From NCBI GenBank assembly GCA_030068075.1, contig CM057834.1:97667119-97731118 (forward strand): DNA of 64,000 nucleotides, in the 5' to 3' direction. The notes under the pieces were generated by a model that saw only the letters and a list, made by a program, of their open reading frames with translations, did not search any database and had not been told where the DNA came from. Shown here piece by piece: positions 1 through 11,989 of the stretch; position 1 is the first letter of the stretch; each line of letters opens with the position of its first letter. A program made the translations under genes and the position numbers. The stretch comes from Paguma larvata. Lineage: Eukaryota > Chordata > Mammalia > Carnivora > Viverridae.

Positions 1-290
1 TTATCAGAAGACCACGGGGGAAGGAAGGGAAAAAAGTAGTTACAAACAGAGAGGGAGGCAGACCATAGAGACTCTTAAATACAAAGAACAAACTGAGGGT
101 TGATGAGGGGGCAGAGGAGAGGGGAAATGGGTGATGGGCACTGAGGAGGGCACTCGTTGGGATGAGCACTGGGCGTTGTATGGAAGCGATGAACCACAGG
201 AATCGACCCCCAAAACCAAGAGCACACTGTATACACTGTATCTTAGCCAATTTGACAATAAATTAAATTTTAAAAAATAAAAATAAAATT
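1..290 (+). mobile_element. Carnivore L1 3' end (truncated by window edge)
   Basis: The segment carries the carnivore L1 3' UTR wording: AGAGACTCTTAAATAC, AACTGAGGGTTGATG, GGGTGATGGGCA, GAGGGCACTCGTTGGGATG, AGCACTGGGCGTTGTATGG. It ends in CAATAAATTAAATTTT and an A-rich tail at 267-290. Only the non-coding 3' end is in the window. Confidence 0.85.
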
Positions 291-1275
291 AACAAAGCAC
301 ATCTATACATAATCAGACAACAGTAAGAATGGGTTTCCTCAGCAAAATTGCTCAAAAGATGTCCACAAGTGTAGAGAGTGCACAGCAAGTTACAAAATGC
401 AATCCCATTTACGTAAGGAATGTATCGTGTAGAGAGACCCGTGGATATCCGTGAGGACTTCGCGACTGTTATCTCTGGGTGGCAGACTTGACAGTGATTT
501 TTTTTCCTTTATTCTTTATGATTTACTGTTTCAACTGACTTTTCCCAAAACCTATGAGTTATATTTGTGATCAGAAAAGGAGAGGTATCCTCGGGGGATT
601 GTGATCGAGTCCCTGCGTCCTAAAGCACCCGGCTCCCTGCTCCCAACAGACCTTGTCCGGCCACTCGCCGCTGACGAAATCCAAAGGCAGAGTGGGTGGG
701 GAGCAGTGGTGACAAGGAAAGGCATTTATTTCAGCGACACGGCCACTGGGAAGACAGCGGACTGACGTCCCAAGAACGGTCTCCGAAGTGCTAGGAATGA
801 CTCCGGGTTGACAGAGGGGAAACGCAGAGCAAAGATCTGTGCGTACGTAAAGCTTCGTGAGTCAAGGTCAGGCTGATCTTTGTCTTGGGGTCAGTCACCG
901 GGGGGGTCTTGCTGGCGTCAGGGCGGCCGTTACCGCTTGAGGGGGTAGCTCCGGTTCCATTACCGGATGTGTTGCCTGCCGTTTTCTCGCTCGAGTTAAA
1001 AGATAAGCTGAAGAGAACTAATCAGTTAGAGGGGACAGGCACCGGCTGGCATCCACATGGAGGAAGTTAAAGCGATAACCGGATCCTGTCTCAAGAGAAC
1101 CACCAAGAAGCAGCATAGCTGCTCGCCTAGTGAGCCAACCACATTCTAGAGCCTTCATCTCAGCCTTGCCAGCTCAGAAACTCCACTTAGAAACTGTATC
1201 GATGAAAAATATGTTCTCCTGTAAATAGTAGAAAGCCCTACCAACCTTGGCTTAAACAGATAGGCACCTTTTTTC
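291..1275. other. Intergenic; old L1-like 3' remnant, then unassigned
   Basis: 300-560 resembles a much older L1 3' UTR (GCAAGTTACAAAATGCAATCCC, then CTCTGGGTGG and a T-run). 600-1275 has no repeat or gene I can name. Its longest open frame (61 codons at 885) is not convincing. Confidence 0.4.
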
Positions 1276-1501
1276 TTAAAATTTTTTCAATGTTTATTTA
1301 TTTTTTAGAGAGAGACAGAGAGACAGAGACAGAGCATGAGTGGGGGAGGGGCAGAGAGGGAAGAAGACACAGAATGAGAAGGAGACTCCAGGCTCTGAGC
1401 TGTCCGCACAGAGCTCAATGCAGGGCTCCAACCCACGAACCGCGAGATCATGACCTGAGTCGAAGTCAGACACTTCACCGACTGAGCCACCCAGGCACCC
1501 C
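1276..1501 (-). mobile_element. Feline tRNA-Lys SINE, antisense
   Basis: It reads from a T-rich tail (AATGTTTATTTATTTT) through the purine-rich middle to GACTGAGCCACCCAGGCACCCC at 1501, the reverse of the SINE head. Similar TAGG(C/G)ACCT(T/G)TTTT words flank it as probable target-site duplications. Confidence 0.9.
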
Positions 1502-3426
1502 TAGGGACCTGTTTTTTTGACAGTGACCGAAGGGAAGCCATTCAGGGCTGGTGCAGCTGTTCGTGGATGTCATCAAGGAGCCAAGTCCCCCTCTGCCTTC
1601 TTTCTCTGACACCCTTGGGTATGACTTTTGTTCTCATTGTCACAAAATGGCTGCTGCACTTCCAGGCCTCACACGCTCATCCTCGGTAGAAAGAAGAGGG
1701 AAGGAAGGGCAAAAACACTTTCTCCTCGGAAGACTTTCCTTCTGTTATCTGGAAAAGGAACACACGCCGCCAATGACTCCCATCTACCTCGCACTGGTCG
1801 GCACTGTGGCAACGGCTACCTTGAGCGGCCAGGGGACCTGGGGAAGTGAGCAGTTTTAGCTGCAGACGCGGGATGCGGTTCATCAGTAGTAATGGGAAAT
1901 AGACAGGGACGACCACTCTCAGGGCCGCGGGGGACCCGGGGGTGATCATTCTTCCAGGGAGAGGCCGGTGTTCCCCAGCTTGCCTTATCCAGACGCCGGG
2001 GGACTCATTCTCGGCGCAGGGGACCCCACGGTGATGTCTCCCGCCAGAACATCGGGGAAACCGAAAGTCAAATCGGTCATCTAAGCCTCGCCTGGCGCCC
2101 ATGGAATCAGACCCAAGGCAGGCAGCTAATAGGGGAGGATATTTCTATGGTAAGAACTGAGGGTTGTCCCTTTGCAAGCAGACCAGCTCCGTGTGACCCG
2201 ACTGGTCATGTCACTCGGATTCAAAGTCCCCGTCCCCCAGTGGTACCGGACAGACACCGTCAACCTCCATCTCTCTGGCTCCCCATTTTGCACCGTGTCC
2301 ATGCCCCAACCCCCTTTTCTCTCGTCACGTTATTTCTTTAGCTCTGTCAGTGACAGCTCTTGGGCTCGTGTTGGGCCCAGAGGCGCTCTGTCTCTTACCA
2401 TTTGCATTGATGTCATCAGTCAAGGCTTTAGGGTCTGGAGAGCCCCCTCTATCCTCCCTACAGGGGTGACCAGGGGTCGAAGGCTAATAAAACCAGTGAC
2501 CTCAGGCCACTGGTGAGGGCCGTGGCACCGTTTCTCGTCAGCATCTCAAAATAATGTCCCACAGGGAGGGGACGGGTAGTGGGGGTTGTTTACCCCCGGA
2601 AGAAAAAGTCGAGAAGAACAGAGCGTCTGCCGGGCACCCTGAGTCCTTGTCAGGGGGCTGGGCCAATGTGGTGGCCGACAGAAGAGACAGGACCCGTGGA
2701 CGGAGTTTGCCGGAAGACAGATTTAGCCTCATAATAGACATTGTCCAATAAAGAACCTGCCCCATTCCTGGTCAGAGGGCCATGCATCTGAGATGCGGCA
2801 GAGGGGATTTGCGTTCTGTCCGGACTCGACGGAATATTCCGAGAGTGAGGAATTTCTGTCTACACCAGACCCAGTTCTTTTCCACTGCCTTAAACACTGA
2901 GCTTAATTTCTCTAACCTCTTTCTCACTACCTTTGTGTTTCTAAAAAATTTAGAAACGCCTTGGCCCCGGCCAGCCTCCCTGCCGCATCCTCAAGCGGTC
3001 GCCTGATCCTCCCCCGACCCAGTTCTGGCCCAAGTGGGAAGGGCTGGAACCCTCCTTCCCCGAGGAGGGGACACGTGGGGACACGCTAAAGGGATCCTTA
3101 GGCGATCATAATTCCAGGGAAAATGCAAAAGCCAAGGTTATTTTGTTGACGGAGTAGAGAACGGAGACGGGGAGTAAGTAGTGCTCACCGGAAATCTCTG
3201 CGCTCCCTTACGTTTCCCAGCCCCTGGGGGTTAGTGGGGCCAGGGGCTCTGCTTGGCAGCGACTGGACAGACCACGGGGCGGGGCAAGAGGACGGAGCCA
3301 CAGGCCGTAAGCAACCCAGGCCCCGTCTCGGCACAGGCGAGGGCCACTTGGAGTTTGCACCTACAAGGTATCAGCCACTGTGGGGCTGTGCCCGTGAGAG
3401 TTTAGAGTTTGCCTGTTTGGACAGCT
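1502..3426. other. Intergenic, unassigned
   Basis: No gene or repeat recognised. Moderately GC-rich, with TTCCC/GGGGA-rich text. AATAAA on the plus strand at 2486 and 2748 and a TGGCGCCCA word at 2093 could hint at a decayed LTR element, but no paired LTRs or retroviral domains are visible. Confidence 0.3.
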
Positions 3427-3621
3427 TTTTTTTTTTTTTTTATGTTTCTTTTCTTTTCTTTTTGAAAGAGAGCGCAAGCAGGGAAGGGGAAGAGAGAGGG
3501 GGAGACAGAGGCTCTGTGCTGTCGGCAGAGAGGCAGATGCAGGCCTCGAACTCACAAACCTTGAGCTCATGACCTGAGCTGAAGTCAGATGCTTACCCGA
3601 CTGAGCCGCCCAGGCCCCCCT
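3427..3621 (-). mobile_element. Feline tRNA-Lys SINE, antisense
   Basis: T-tail from 3427, purine-rich middle, and the reverse head ACTGAGCCGCCCAGGCCCCCC ending near 3620. GGACAG and CAGACAG flank it. Confidence 0.9.
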
Positions 3622-3735
3622 CAGACAGTTATTGTCGCCTAACCGAACGAATGCTTTGCAAACCTTTTCACGTAGCCTTTGCATTTCCGTAAGCACACGT
3701 GGGGAGATAATATTATTCACTGAGATTCGGAGACC

Positions 3736-3942
3736 TTTTTTTTTAATGTTTATTTATTTTGAGAGAGAGAGTGGGGGAGGGGGTAGTGGCAGAAAGAGAG
3801 AGAGAGAGGAAGAGAGAGAATCCTAAACAGGCTCCACACTCAGCAAGGAGCCCAACACAGGGCCGGACACCAGGAACCGTGAGATCACGGCCTGAGCTGA
3901 ACTTGGGTCAGACGTCTAACTGACTGAGCCACCCGGGGCACC
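3736..3942 (-). mobile_element. Feline tRNA-Lys SINE, antisense
   Basis: T-run and TTAATGTTTATTTATTTTGAG head the copy; it ends ACTGAGCCACCCGGGGCACC. TGAGATTCGGAGACC (3720) and TGAGATTCTCGGACT (3943) are likely target-site duplications. Confidence 0.92.
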
Positions 3943-4022
3943 TTGAGATTCTCGGACTTTAAGCAATGTCTCCAGGGTGACATAATCCGCACGTGTTGGA
4001 GCTCATATTTGAACCCGAACTC

Positions 4023-4255
4023 GGGGCGCCTGGGTGGCTCAGTGGGTTAGGTGGCCGACTTCAGCTCAGGTCATGATCTCACGCTCTGTGAGTTCGAGCC
4101 CCGCGTCGGGCTCTGTGCTGACGGCTCAGAGCCTGGAGCCTGCTTCCGATTCTGTGTCTCCCTCTCTCTCTGCCCTTCCCCTGCTCACACTCTGTCTCTA
4201 TGTCTCTCAAAAAAATAAATAAAAACGTTAAAAAAAAAATTAAAAAAAAAAAAAA
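4023..4255 (+). mobile_element. Feline tRNA-Lys SINE, young copy
   Basis: Full-length copy from GGGGCGCCTGGGTGGCTCAG to a long mixed A tail. It is flanked by a perfect 13-bp duplication TGAACCCGAACTC (4010-4022 and 4256-4268), so the insertion is recent. Confidence 0.95.
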
Positions 4256-4606
4256 TGAACCCGAACTCGTCTAACTCCAAAGCAAATATTTCTACCACTC
4301 TCTTTCTTAAAAGAGTACAATCCGGCAACGATTTTGTTTGCTGGGAGTTCTTTCCGCTCTCCTGAACACACCTCCACACCTTCCTATTGCTATTGGGGGG
4401 GGGGGCGGAAGAAAGTTGAACAAATTCACTTTTTTAAGTTTGCAAGGTTGATTTTTGCTAGCCTGGAATGGCCCGGGACCCCTACCTCTCATGAACCTCC
4501 TGAAAATATCTGATCCAGGAAAACTTGCTGGCTTCGAAAAGGGGTAATAGTTAGGTCTATGTAAAGTTTATACGAAAACCTCATAGCATAAAAATAAAAG
4601 ATACAG
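4256..4606. other. Intergenic, unassigned
   Basis: Includes an 11-base G run with one C at about 4396. No repeat or gene recognised. Confidence 0.3.
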
Positions 4607-4832
4607 AGGCGCCTGGCTGGCTCAGTCGGCTGGCCATCCAACTCTTGATTTTGGCTCAGGTCATGATCCCGGGGTTGTCGGATGGAGCCCCACGTCGGGC
4701 TCCTTGCTGAGCATGGAGCCTGCTTAAGAGTGTGCGTGTGTGTGTCTCTCTCGCTCCCGCTGCCCCTCCCTCACATGCTCTCCTTCTTCCTCTGTCTCTC
4801 AAATTAAATAAATAAATAAATAATACAATGAA
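4607..4832 (+). mobile_element. Older carnivore tRNA SINE (general CAN-SINE type)
   Basis: The head GGCGCCTGGCTGGCTCAG is followed by CCAACTCTTGATTTTGGCTCAGG and GTGTGCGTGTGTGTGTC, a wording nearer the older shared carnivore SINE than the cat form. It ends in (AAAT)n. Confidence 0.88.
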
Positions 4833-5247
4833 AGAAAGAATGGCAGATGAAGGAACACTTATCAAAATTCGCGTTCCAACGAACAGATGTAAATCATATC
4901 TAAATATTTTGCCATGAATTTTTTAAGCTTAATGAAGCCACAGCTCAAGAAAGAGACGTGAGGAAACAGAAGGCTTTGAAAAGGGAGCTGCCAAAATCCA
5001 GGAAAGAGTAGAATCGAAAACAAAAGCATCGCAGAAACGAAGGTAAACACGCAAGCGGCGCGGGAGAGAATAGGCATCTCTGAGCGCGGAAAGGGACGAA
5101 GGGCGGAAATCAGAAAGGCAAGCAAAACGAACAGCAAATAAAGGGAGAAAGTGGTGGATAGGAGAGGAGCTCAGAAAGTTACAGCTCACAAACAGCTGGA
5201 GGGTCTGGGGAAGAAACAGTAACAAAACAAATATTTAAAGAAATTCG
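4833..5247. other. Intergenic, A-rich, possible old L1 fragment
   Basis: A- and purine-rich on the plus strand (AAAATCCAGGAAAGAGTAG and similar), the texture of a decayed L1 ORF region, but too diverged to assign. Confidence 0.25.
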
Positions 5248-5455
5248 GGGCGCCTGGGGGGCTCAGGGATTGAGCGTCCGACTTCGGCTCAGGTCAGGAT
5301 CTCGCGGTCTGTGAGTTCAAGCCCCGCATCAGGCTCTGTGCTGACGGCTCGGAGGCTGGAGCCTGCTTCGGATTCCGTGTCTCCCTCTCTCTCTGCCCCT
5401 CCCCCGCTCATGTTCTGTCTCTCTCCCTCTCAAAAATAAATAAACATTAAAAGAA
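5248..5455 (+). mobile_element. Feline tRNA-Lys SINE
   Basis: GGGGCGCCTGGGGGGCTCAG head to ATAAATAAACATTAAAAG tail. AAAGAAATT flanks both sides. Confidence 0.93.
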
Positions 5456-5469
5456 ATTTTTTAAACAAA

Positions 5470-6260
5470 TCATTCGCCTGCATTTCCCTAAGGAGATAAG
5501 ACACTTTTTCCTACGTGCTTTGGTTACATGGCTTTCCTCTTTTGTAATGTGCCTGTTTTATTCTCCTAGCCACCTCTGTGTAGGTTTGTCTGCTTTTTTC
5601 TTATTGTTTTATAAGGATTCTTCATGTCCTCCAAACGTGAGGCTTTTGTAGGTTATAGGCATTGTGACTATAATCTTCCACTCTGTGGCTTGACTGTTAG
5701 CTCTCTTAAATATGGGGTTTTTTAATACACTTTTTATTGTGGAATAATTTTAGGTTTCCAGAAAAGTCGCAAAGATAATTCAGAGAGCTCCACACACCCT
5801 TCGCCCAGCTTTCCCTGAGGTTGACACCTTAAATTACCATGGCACGTTGGTCAAAATTAAGAAATCAATACTGTACAATCCTGTTAATTAAACTATAGAC
5901 TTTTTCAGATCTCACCAGTTTTCCCTTTTGTGCCTTTTTTCTGTTCCAGAATCTCATCCAGGTTGTGCCGGTTTCTCAGTGTGCCCTTCTTTTTCATGAT
6001 CTTGGCACTCTGGAAGAGTGCCGATCAGGTATTTTGTCGAATGTCCCTGAGTTTGGGTTTGTCTAACATCGTGTAACGATGAGACAGGCGATCCGTGTTT
6101 TGGAGAAGAATCCACAGAGGTAGATGCCCTTCTCCTTTCTGGGGACACATGCTCTCACCATGACTCAGAGCCGCCGTCTGAACTTTGAACATTTGGTTAA
6201 GGCGGTGTCTTCCGGGTTTCCCCACTGTGGGGTTTCCCGCCTCTTCTGCTGTAGGGGCTG
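5470..6260 (-). mobile_element. Ancient L1 remnants, antisense
   Basis: 5470-5715 reads like reversed L1 ORF2 end (TCTGTGGCTTGACTGTTAGC, TTATAAGGATTCTTCATG). 5730-6260 matches a well-known old L1 3' region (GGTTTCCAGAAAAGTCGCAA, CCATGGCACGTTGGTCAAAA, TGTCCCTGAGTTTGGGTTTG). Both are heavily mutated, with no intact frame. Confidence 0.7.
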
Positions 6261-7834
6261 GGCCGGCAGAGCTGGCCTCAAGCCTAATCTCCCATCCTGG
6301 CAACAACTTTATAAGCACCGAACTCTCTGCCTCGAACCCCCTGCCTGATGGCGACGGCTAGTTGTTTCTGTCGCCTGGAGCTTAGTCCGCTCCATCCCTC
6401 TGCTAGAGGAAGGAATAGAGAGAAAGTAGACGAGACAGATCTAGTTACCAGAGAAAGAGGAGAAATCAGAGAGATGAAGACCACATCACGAAAGAAAGCA
6501 AAGGTTGGGTGAAGAGACACAGAAATGGAAATACACATGGGAGACAGAGACAAAGGCCCGGGTGGTCCAAAAGCACTGTTGGTTAGCATCCCAAGAAAGG
6601 TCCTCCATCTAGGGGTGAAAGGAACTCAATCGGGGACACCGGCCTGAGGTTGGGAGGTGGCCGGTGCCCGTGTGGATCTGAGAGCCTGACTCGTGGTGAG
6701 TGGCAGGGAAATGGGCATGATGGTAGTGGACGGCGAACCAAAGGCTGTGGAGAATGGCGCGGGACGGGGCGGGATAGACCGGGAAGCTGTGACATCCGGA
6801 GGAAGAACAGCCAAGCCCCACCACACCTCGCTACCTCCCGTCCCGCACGTCAGAACCTCCATGCGTGGTTTCCAACGCAAGTAAAATCCGTGGGGAAGAT
6901 TTCCAAACCCTTTAAAAATGACACATAAAGGCAAAGGGCACATTCATCAGGCATAACAGCATGTCGACTAAGTAAGAAATCTCTCCAGATTCGCTACGAA
7001 GGAGCCGCAAAGGCTGTCAGACAAAACGCCGCCCAGAAATGGTGAATGGGAGCGGAGTCACCATGGCTGTCGCTGTTCTATCAGATTGGTGAGGGGCAGA
7101 CTTGGAGAGCGAACAAGGGCAGTAGGGTTATGACCGTTCTCCTTGTAAGTCAGAAAAGTTCCTTGGGTATTTCTAGACTCCTGAGAATTTGGCAGACGCC
7201 GCATGGAAGACCTAGGACCCTGAACTCTGTACATCCAATTAGTGAGATACCCGATGCATTCACCTGCACCAGGGACTGTGACTGACTCACTCGGAGCTGC
7301 CGGCTGAGAGCCTGTGGGCACTGGCATGACGGCCCCAGACAGACAGAGAAAATTTATAGCTCTTGGCACCTATTCTGACTCCTCGTTTCCTTCTCCGCCC
7401 GTGTGAGGGTTTCAGGCTTTGAAAAAGAAGCTCGTTTGTAGGCTTCAACGGTCAGAACAGGGAGCACAGCACGGCCCTTCTCGTCCGCTCCCCACCCCTG
7501 GGTCCAGAGATAGAGGGATTCTCGGTGACGGCTTTGCGGGCTTGCGGACCGCCCCCGAGGCTGGCGGAGCAGGAGGGGCTCTCTGGACCAAACCTCGCCC
7601 ACAGCCCGGTGCCAGGTCTACTGGGGATTAGCCCAGAGGAGGCATCCAAGGGCACAGCGGGAGTTCAGAGGGAGCCACGAGCCACGGCCACGGCCGGCCA
7701 ACAGGGCGCCTGTCTCCTGCTCGCTGCCAGAGGTGCGAAAGCTGGACTTTAAGCTTCTGACTCTTTGTCTGGAGACGTTTCTGCTTCTCCTTGTCTAGGA
7801 CGTCCTGCTACGACCCATTCACCTAGCCTAACGC
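6261..7834. other. Intergenic, unassigned
   Basis: No gene or named repeat. 6400-6560 is purine-rich. The 79-105-codon open frames on both strands here have no recognisable domain and look like chance. Confidence 0.3.
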
Positions 7835-8215
7835 CCTTGCACTGGGTTGAATGGTGTCCCCCGAAATCCATATCACCCGTACCTGTGGACGTGGCCTATC
7901 GTGGAAGAGGGTCTTTGCAGGCCCACCGGATCAGGTGGGCCCTAGCCCAGCGAGCGGGGTCCTCATAAAAAGACAAAAGATGCCCCCGCACGCGCGCGCC
8001 CCCGCACGCAGGGAGAACAGCACGTGGACATAGCCCAAGAAGAGCAGCAGCCGCCAGACCCAGGAGAGGAATAAGAGGCTCTGGAACCTCGCCGGCCCAC
8101 ACCTTTGGGCGTCTGGCTTCCAGAAGAGTGAGGAAAATGAACGTGGGCCGTTTTAACCCGCCCGGTTTGTGGCGCGTTGTTACAGCCGCCTCGGGAAACG
8201 CAGTACGCCCCCAGA
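7835..8215 (+). repeat. Ancient LTR-like repeat (MaLR/ERVL-type wording), family uncertain
   Basis: GTTGAATGGTGTCCCCCGAA, AGGGTCTTTGCAGG, GTGGGCCCTAG, CTTCCAGAAGAGTGAG and GTTTGTGGCGCGTTGTTACA follow the order of a common ancient mammalian repeat of the MLT type. Non-coding. Confidence 0.55.
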
Positions 8216-8458
8216 TCCTGCTTGCGTGCGCTCGGTGTATGTCCTTGGGACGCATTGCCCTGGACGGGATTTGTCTAACACAGGATACTGTGACTGATCA
8301 GTATGTCATTGAGACCAGCAGGTACATAGCTACACCTCAGATTCCTTAATGATTTCCATTAATAAGGAAGCCAATGAGTATTAATGACCCATCGCTGTCG
8401 TTGTTGTGCTAACAACAGTTAGCACCCCCAAATCTCCACATAAAAAGAGAACAGAACT
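8216..8458. other. Intergenic, unassigned
   Basis: Short AT-richer stretch with TTAATGA words at 8347 and 8378; nothing recognised. Confidence 0.25.
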
Positions 8459-8692
8459 GGGGGTGCCGGGGCAGCTCAGTCGGTCGAGCTTCTGACTTCA
8501 GCCCAGGCCATGATCTCGTGGTTTGTGAGTTCAAGCCCCGCGTCGGGCTCTGTGCTAACAGCTCAGAGCCTGGAGCCTGCTTCGGATTCTGGTGTCTCCC
8601 TCTCTCTCTCTCCCTTCCCCTGCTCACGCTCTGTCTCTCTCTCTCTCTCTTTCTCTCTCAAAAATAAATAAACATAAAAAAAATTTTTTTAA
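8459..8692 (+). mobile_element. Feline tRNA-Lys SINE
   Basis: GGGGGTGCCGGGGCAGCTCAG head, long (CT)n, AATAAATAAACAT tail. AAGAG(A)ACAGAACTGG before and AAAGAGCAGAACTGG after are the target-site duplication. Confidence 0.93.
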
Positions 8693-9366
8693 AGAGCAGA
8701 ACTGGAAAACAAAACCCAAATCCCATGAGTCCCATCCACAGCGGGGATGGCGACAGTGGATTGAAGTTTAAGGGCAAACTGCTCACAGTCACGGGAGCAG
8801 CGTCCCCTAAGCCAGCGCTGAGGACGATGATTAGGGAAAACAGCAGGCCCTCCCTCCGGTGGGCCTGAGAATCACAAAACAGCACGCAGGACGGGGAGGG
8901 GTTTGAAGCCTGCAGATCCTGAGGGAGAACCAGGGCTGCCGGGTGGTCCAGAGCTCCGAATCCAAACCCGGCACCCAAGACGAACCGCTCAGAGAAGAAG
9001 CGGGTCGAGCGGCTCAGGCCTGCGGCAGAAGGGAAGAGAAGGCCCCGCACGGTGGGCAAGGGGGTCAGAGAAGACAGGTGTCAGGGAGGAGGTGCCCGTG
9101 CCTTACGCATTCTGTGAAAAGAACAGAAACGAGAGTTCTGGCTGATGTTCCCCAAAGCCGTCTTGGCCCCACCTTCTCCTCTCCCAGCGCAGAAAGTTCT
9201 TTTTACGTAAACATGAGCAGCAGAGACGCAGCCCATTCTCACATGCCGCTGAGTGGGTCCGAGAGAAAAGGATGAGAAGTGGAGGCTTAATGACCTGGCA
9301 AGCCGAGGAAGGGGACCCAGGATGGCCAAACCAGAACACGGAGTTCACCCAAGTGTCTCGAAATGA
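8693..9366. other. Intergenic, unassigned
   Basis: GC-moderate, purine-rich; no gene or repeat recognised. The antisense frame read through the SINE tail (8658-9059) is not a gene. Confidence 0.25.
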
Positions 9367-9588
9367 TGGGGCACCTGGGTGGTGCAGTCGGTTACGGTCG
9401 ACTCTTGATGCCAGCTCAGGTCATGATCTCGCAGTTCCTGGGGGTTAAGCCCCTCACTGGGCTCCGCGCTGATGGCACAGAGCCTGCTTGGGATTCTGTC
9501 TCTCCTTCTCTCTGCCCCTCCCCCACGTGTGTGTGTGTGCACGTGACTCTTTCTCTCTCTCAAAATAAATAAACATTAAAAAAATATT
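9367..9588 (+). mobile_element. Feline tRNA-Lys SINE
   Basis: GGGGCACCTGGGTGGTGCAG head and ATAAATAAACATTAAAAAAA tail. AAGTGTCTCGAAATGA (9351) and AAGTGTCTCAGAATGA (9589) flank it as a 16-bp target-site duplication with two mismatches. Confidence 0.94.
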
Positions 9589-10059
9589 AAGTGTCTCAGA
9601 ATGAGCTGAAACAAATAAAATGTTGGAAGTTCTGAAAAGACATCATGACTCAGAATTAGGGAAACTCAGAGAAGAGGTGACAGAAGGGACAGTGTGAAAA
9701 TAAGGGAAGGGGGAGGGAGGGGGAGGGGAGAGAGGGGAGGGGGAGGGGTGGAGACAAGGACGAAACACAAACCGTAGTAGACGTGACCCCAAGCCAGGAG
9801 AATCACGGATGCAATGATGTCTCCAGCGAAATAAAAGAAGAAAAAGGAAAAATTCTCCTTTGAAGGGAACGAATAAGAAAATGAAAATAATTCCAGAGAA
9901 AGTAACAGGAGATAAGCCAAGATGAAATATTTATAAAACAGGGATTACCAAGAAGAAAACCAAAGCTATAAAACAGGATCGTACCCAAAAGGAAAGCGCG
10001 GAACAGCTTTTCCTAAAAACATACAGCTGCACTTACGGACACGTCAGACACCTAGCACA
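9589..10059. other. Intergenic with G-rich purine run
   Basis: 9690-9752 is a (GGGGAG/GGGAGG)n-type purine run. The rest is A-rich and unassigned. Confidence 0.35.
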
Positions 10060-11310
10060 GCTCGCTGTGTTCTGAGTCGTGGGCTTGTGGAACTCTCGGG
10101 CTTCAAGAAACCTACCTTTGCGCGTTGGTTAGAAAGTCCAAGTTGCTTATAAAGAAGAGAACATCGGCTTGTGTTTTGACTTCTCAACAGCCACACTGTA
10201 TGCCAGAAGACCGTGGAGTAAAATATATGAGACACTCAACGTGAACAAGCCAACCATGAAATATAAAGACCATAGACAGACTGCCGTCAACACTCAAGAG
10301 CTCAGGGACGACCGCTCTCATGAGCTCTTCCTAAAGAATCCGCTGGAGAAATAGCTTCGAACGACAAAATGACCGGGAAGACACCACTCTAAGGGAGAAC
10401 GGCAAGCTAGGTGCCAAGATTGACAATCGTAAGAGAAGGCAATGCCTGGGTCCGGGTGCCGTAAATATAATACAACCATCAAAAATGGGGAGAAGAAGAG
10501 GGCGGGGAAAGGACATAAAAGGTAGAATCAGCTTGCCGATGGCCTCACAGGTAACAGCAGGAAGTAAAATGTGTTGCTTCCGGTTATATGCTGGGAGAGG
10601 GAGACGAGAGTGAGAGAAGTTACTAGTTCATTTTAACACAGCTCCTGGTAGAGAACTAATAGAAAAATAGGCAAAACCAGGGCACTGAAGGGATCATGTA
10701 ACAGTATTGAATAAATGTCGTCATTACAACAATAATTCCAGCCTTCTTAAATCCCGAAAGAGAACATAAAATAGATTCCATGGAAACCTATATGTGATAA
10801 ACCACTGTGACCGGACTGAGGCCACGCCCAACAGTCCTGTCAACAGTTGCAATCGAGCTGAACTCAGCTGCTAAAAGAAAAAATATTCAGATGGGCTTCA
10901 AAGGCAAAATCTAATACCATACTACATATCGGAGACCCTCCTAACACAAGCGGATTCAGAAATGTTCGAACAAAAACGGGTAGAGAAAAATGAAAAGTGC
11001 CTAAAAGGTAGAAGAGGCAACTACAAACAAAAAAAGAAATCATGAGTTGCCATCTTGACACCTAGCAAGGTAGAATCGGGGCCAAAGAGCATTAAGCGAA
11101 CCAAAGTAGGACGTTGCATACTTTGAAGTCTGAAGTCTGCGATTCACAATGAAGATTTAACAGGAATGCTTTTATGCACGCAATGTCTTAGCAACAACTT
11201 TCATAAGGCAGGAACTGTCATAAAAGACAACAGGAGAAATATATACAGAATCATACTTTTTAAATACCAAGAGTATCTAATATCTAATATCTCAAACCAA
11301 TATAGATCGG
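10060..11310 (+). mobile_element. Decayed L1/HAL1-like LINE fragments
   Basis: Wording such as CACTGTATGCCAGAAGACC, ATATGAGACACTC, CAAAGTAGGACGTTGCATAC and TTATGCACGCAATGTC follows old LINE text. All frames are broken; longest is about 65 codons. Assignment is from memory. Confidence 0.5.
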
Positions 11311-11315
11311 CTAAC

Positions 11316-11425
11316 AGATAGATGATGGATAGATGATGGATGGATGGATGGATGTGATGAATGGATGGGTGACATGGATGGATGGATGGATGGATGGATG
11401 GATAGATAGATAGACATACAGACAG
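11316..11425 (+). repeat. Compound (GATG)n/(GATA)n microsatellite
   Basis: GATGGATG and GATAGATA tetranucleotide runs, interrupted by TGATGAATGGATGGGTGACA. The longest pure GGAT run lies at about 11375-11402. Confidence 0.95.
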
Positions 11426-11989
11426 ATAGAAAGATAGATATAGTTAGAAAACTTAAAAACAAAATCGTGATGGTAGATCATTTACATGGTTAGGAGACAC
11501 AGGCAGGTGCTGTAATGTATCACCCATCTTCCTTCAGATAGGAAAGATTGAATCCTCCGCCCCACTGCAAGGGCCATCAGATGATGGCCGTCAGCTTTCA
11601 GCCTTCATGTGGGTTTGCCTCAGTTGCAGAAAACTGCCTCGGCCAAGGTCGCACCCCTCTCCCAGCAGCCCACATCCAATGCCGGGTTAATGAGAGGTGA
11701 GGGCAGCCCTGCCCATCCCCCCATCCCGGCTCCAGAGCTCCCTAAGGGGTTAGCGGGGCACTCTGTTGAGGTCGTTCAACTTGCGCCTCTGTCCGATCCT
11801 ACGTCAGTCCCATCCCTTCCACGGGTGTTCGTTCAAAGATCATTCTCTAACAAATGCCTCGCGTGCTGGTCTATGTCTCAGAGCCTGCTCCCCGAGAATT
11901 CAGCTCGTGGCAGAAACATACACATTCAAAAGGCACGGAGATACAATTTCTCACCGACCAAATCGGACACACAGCCAAAAGTGTGACAA
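11426..11989 (+). repeat. Possible decayed LTR (about 11590-11910) in unassigned DNA
   Basis: TTCTCTAACAAATGCCTCGC followed by GTCTCAGAGCCTGCTCCCCG resembles the 3' end of an old mammalian LTR. No partner LTR or internal coding region seen. Confidence 0.35.

Noticed and set aside
2093..2101. TGGCGCCCA, matching the start of a lysine-tRNA primer-binding site
   Set aside because: Only nine bases match; no LTR end CA precedes it and no second LTR is seen.
4023..4100. tRNA-like A and B boxes in the SINE heads
   Set aside because: They are tRNA-derived SINE promoters, not functional tRNA genes; the cloverleaf is incomplete.
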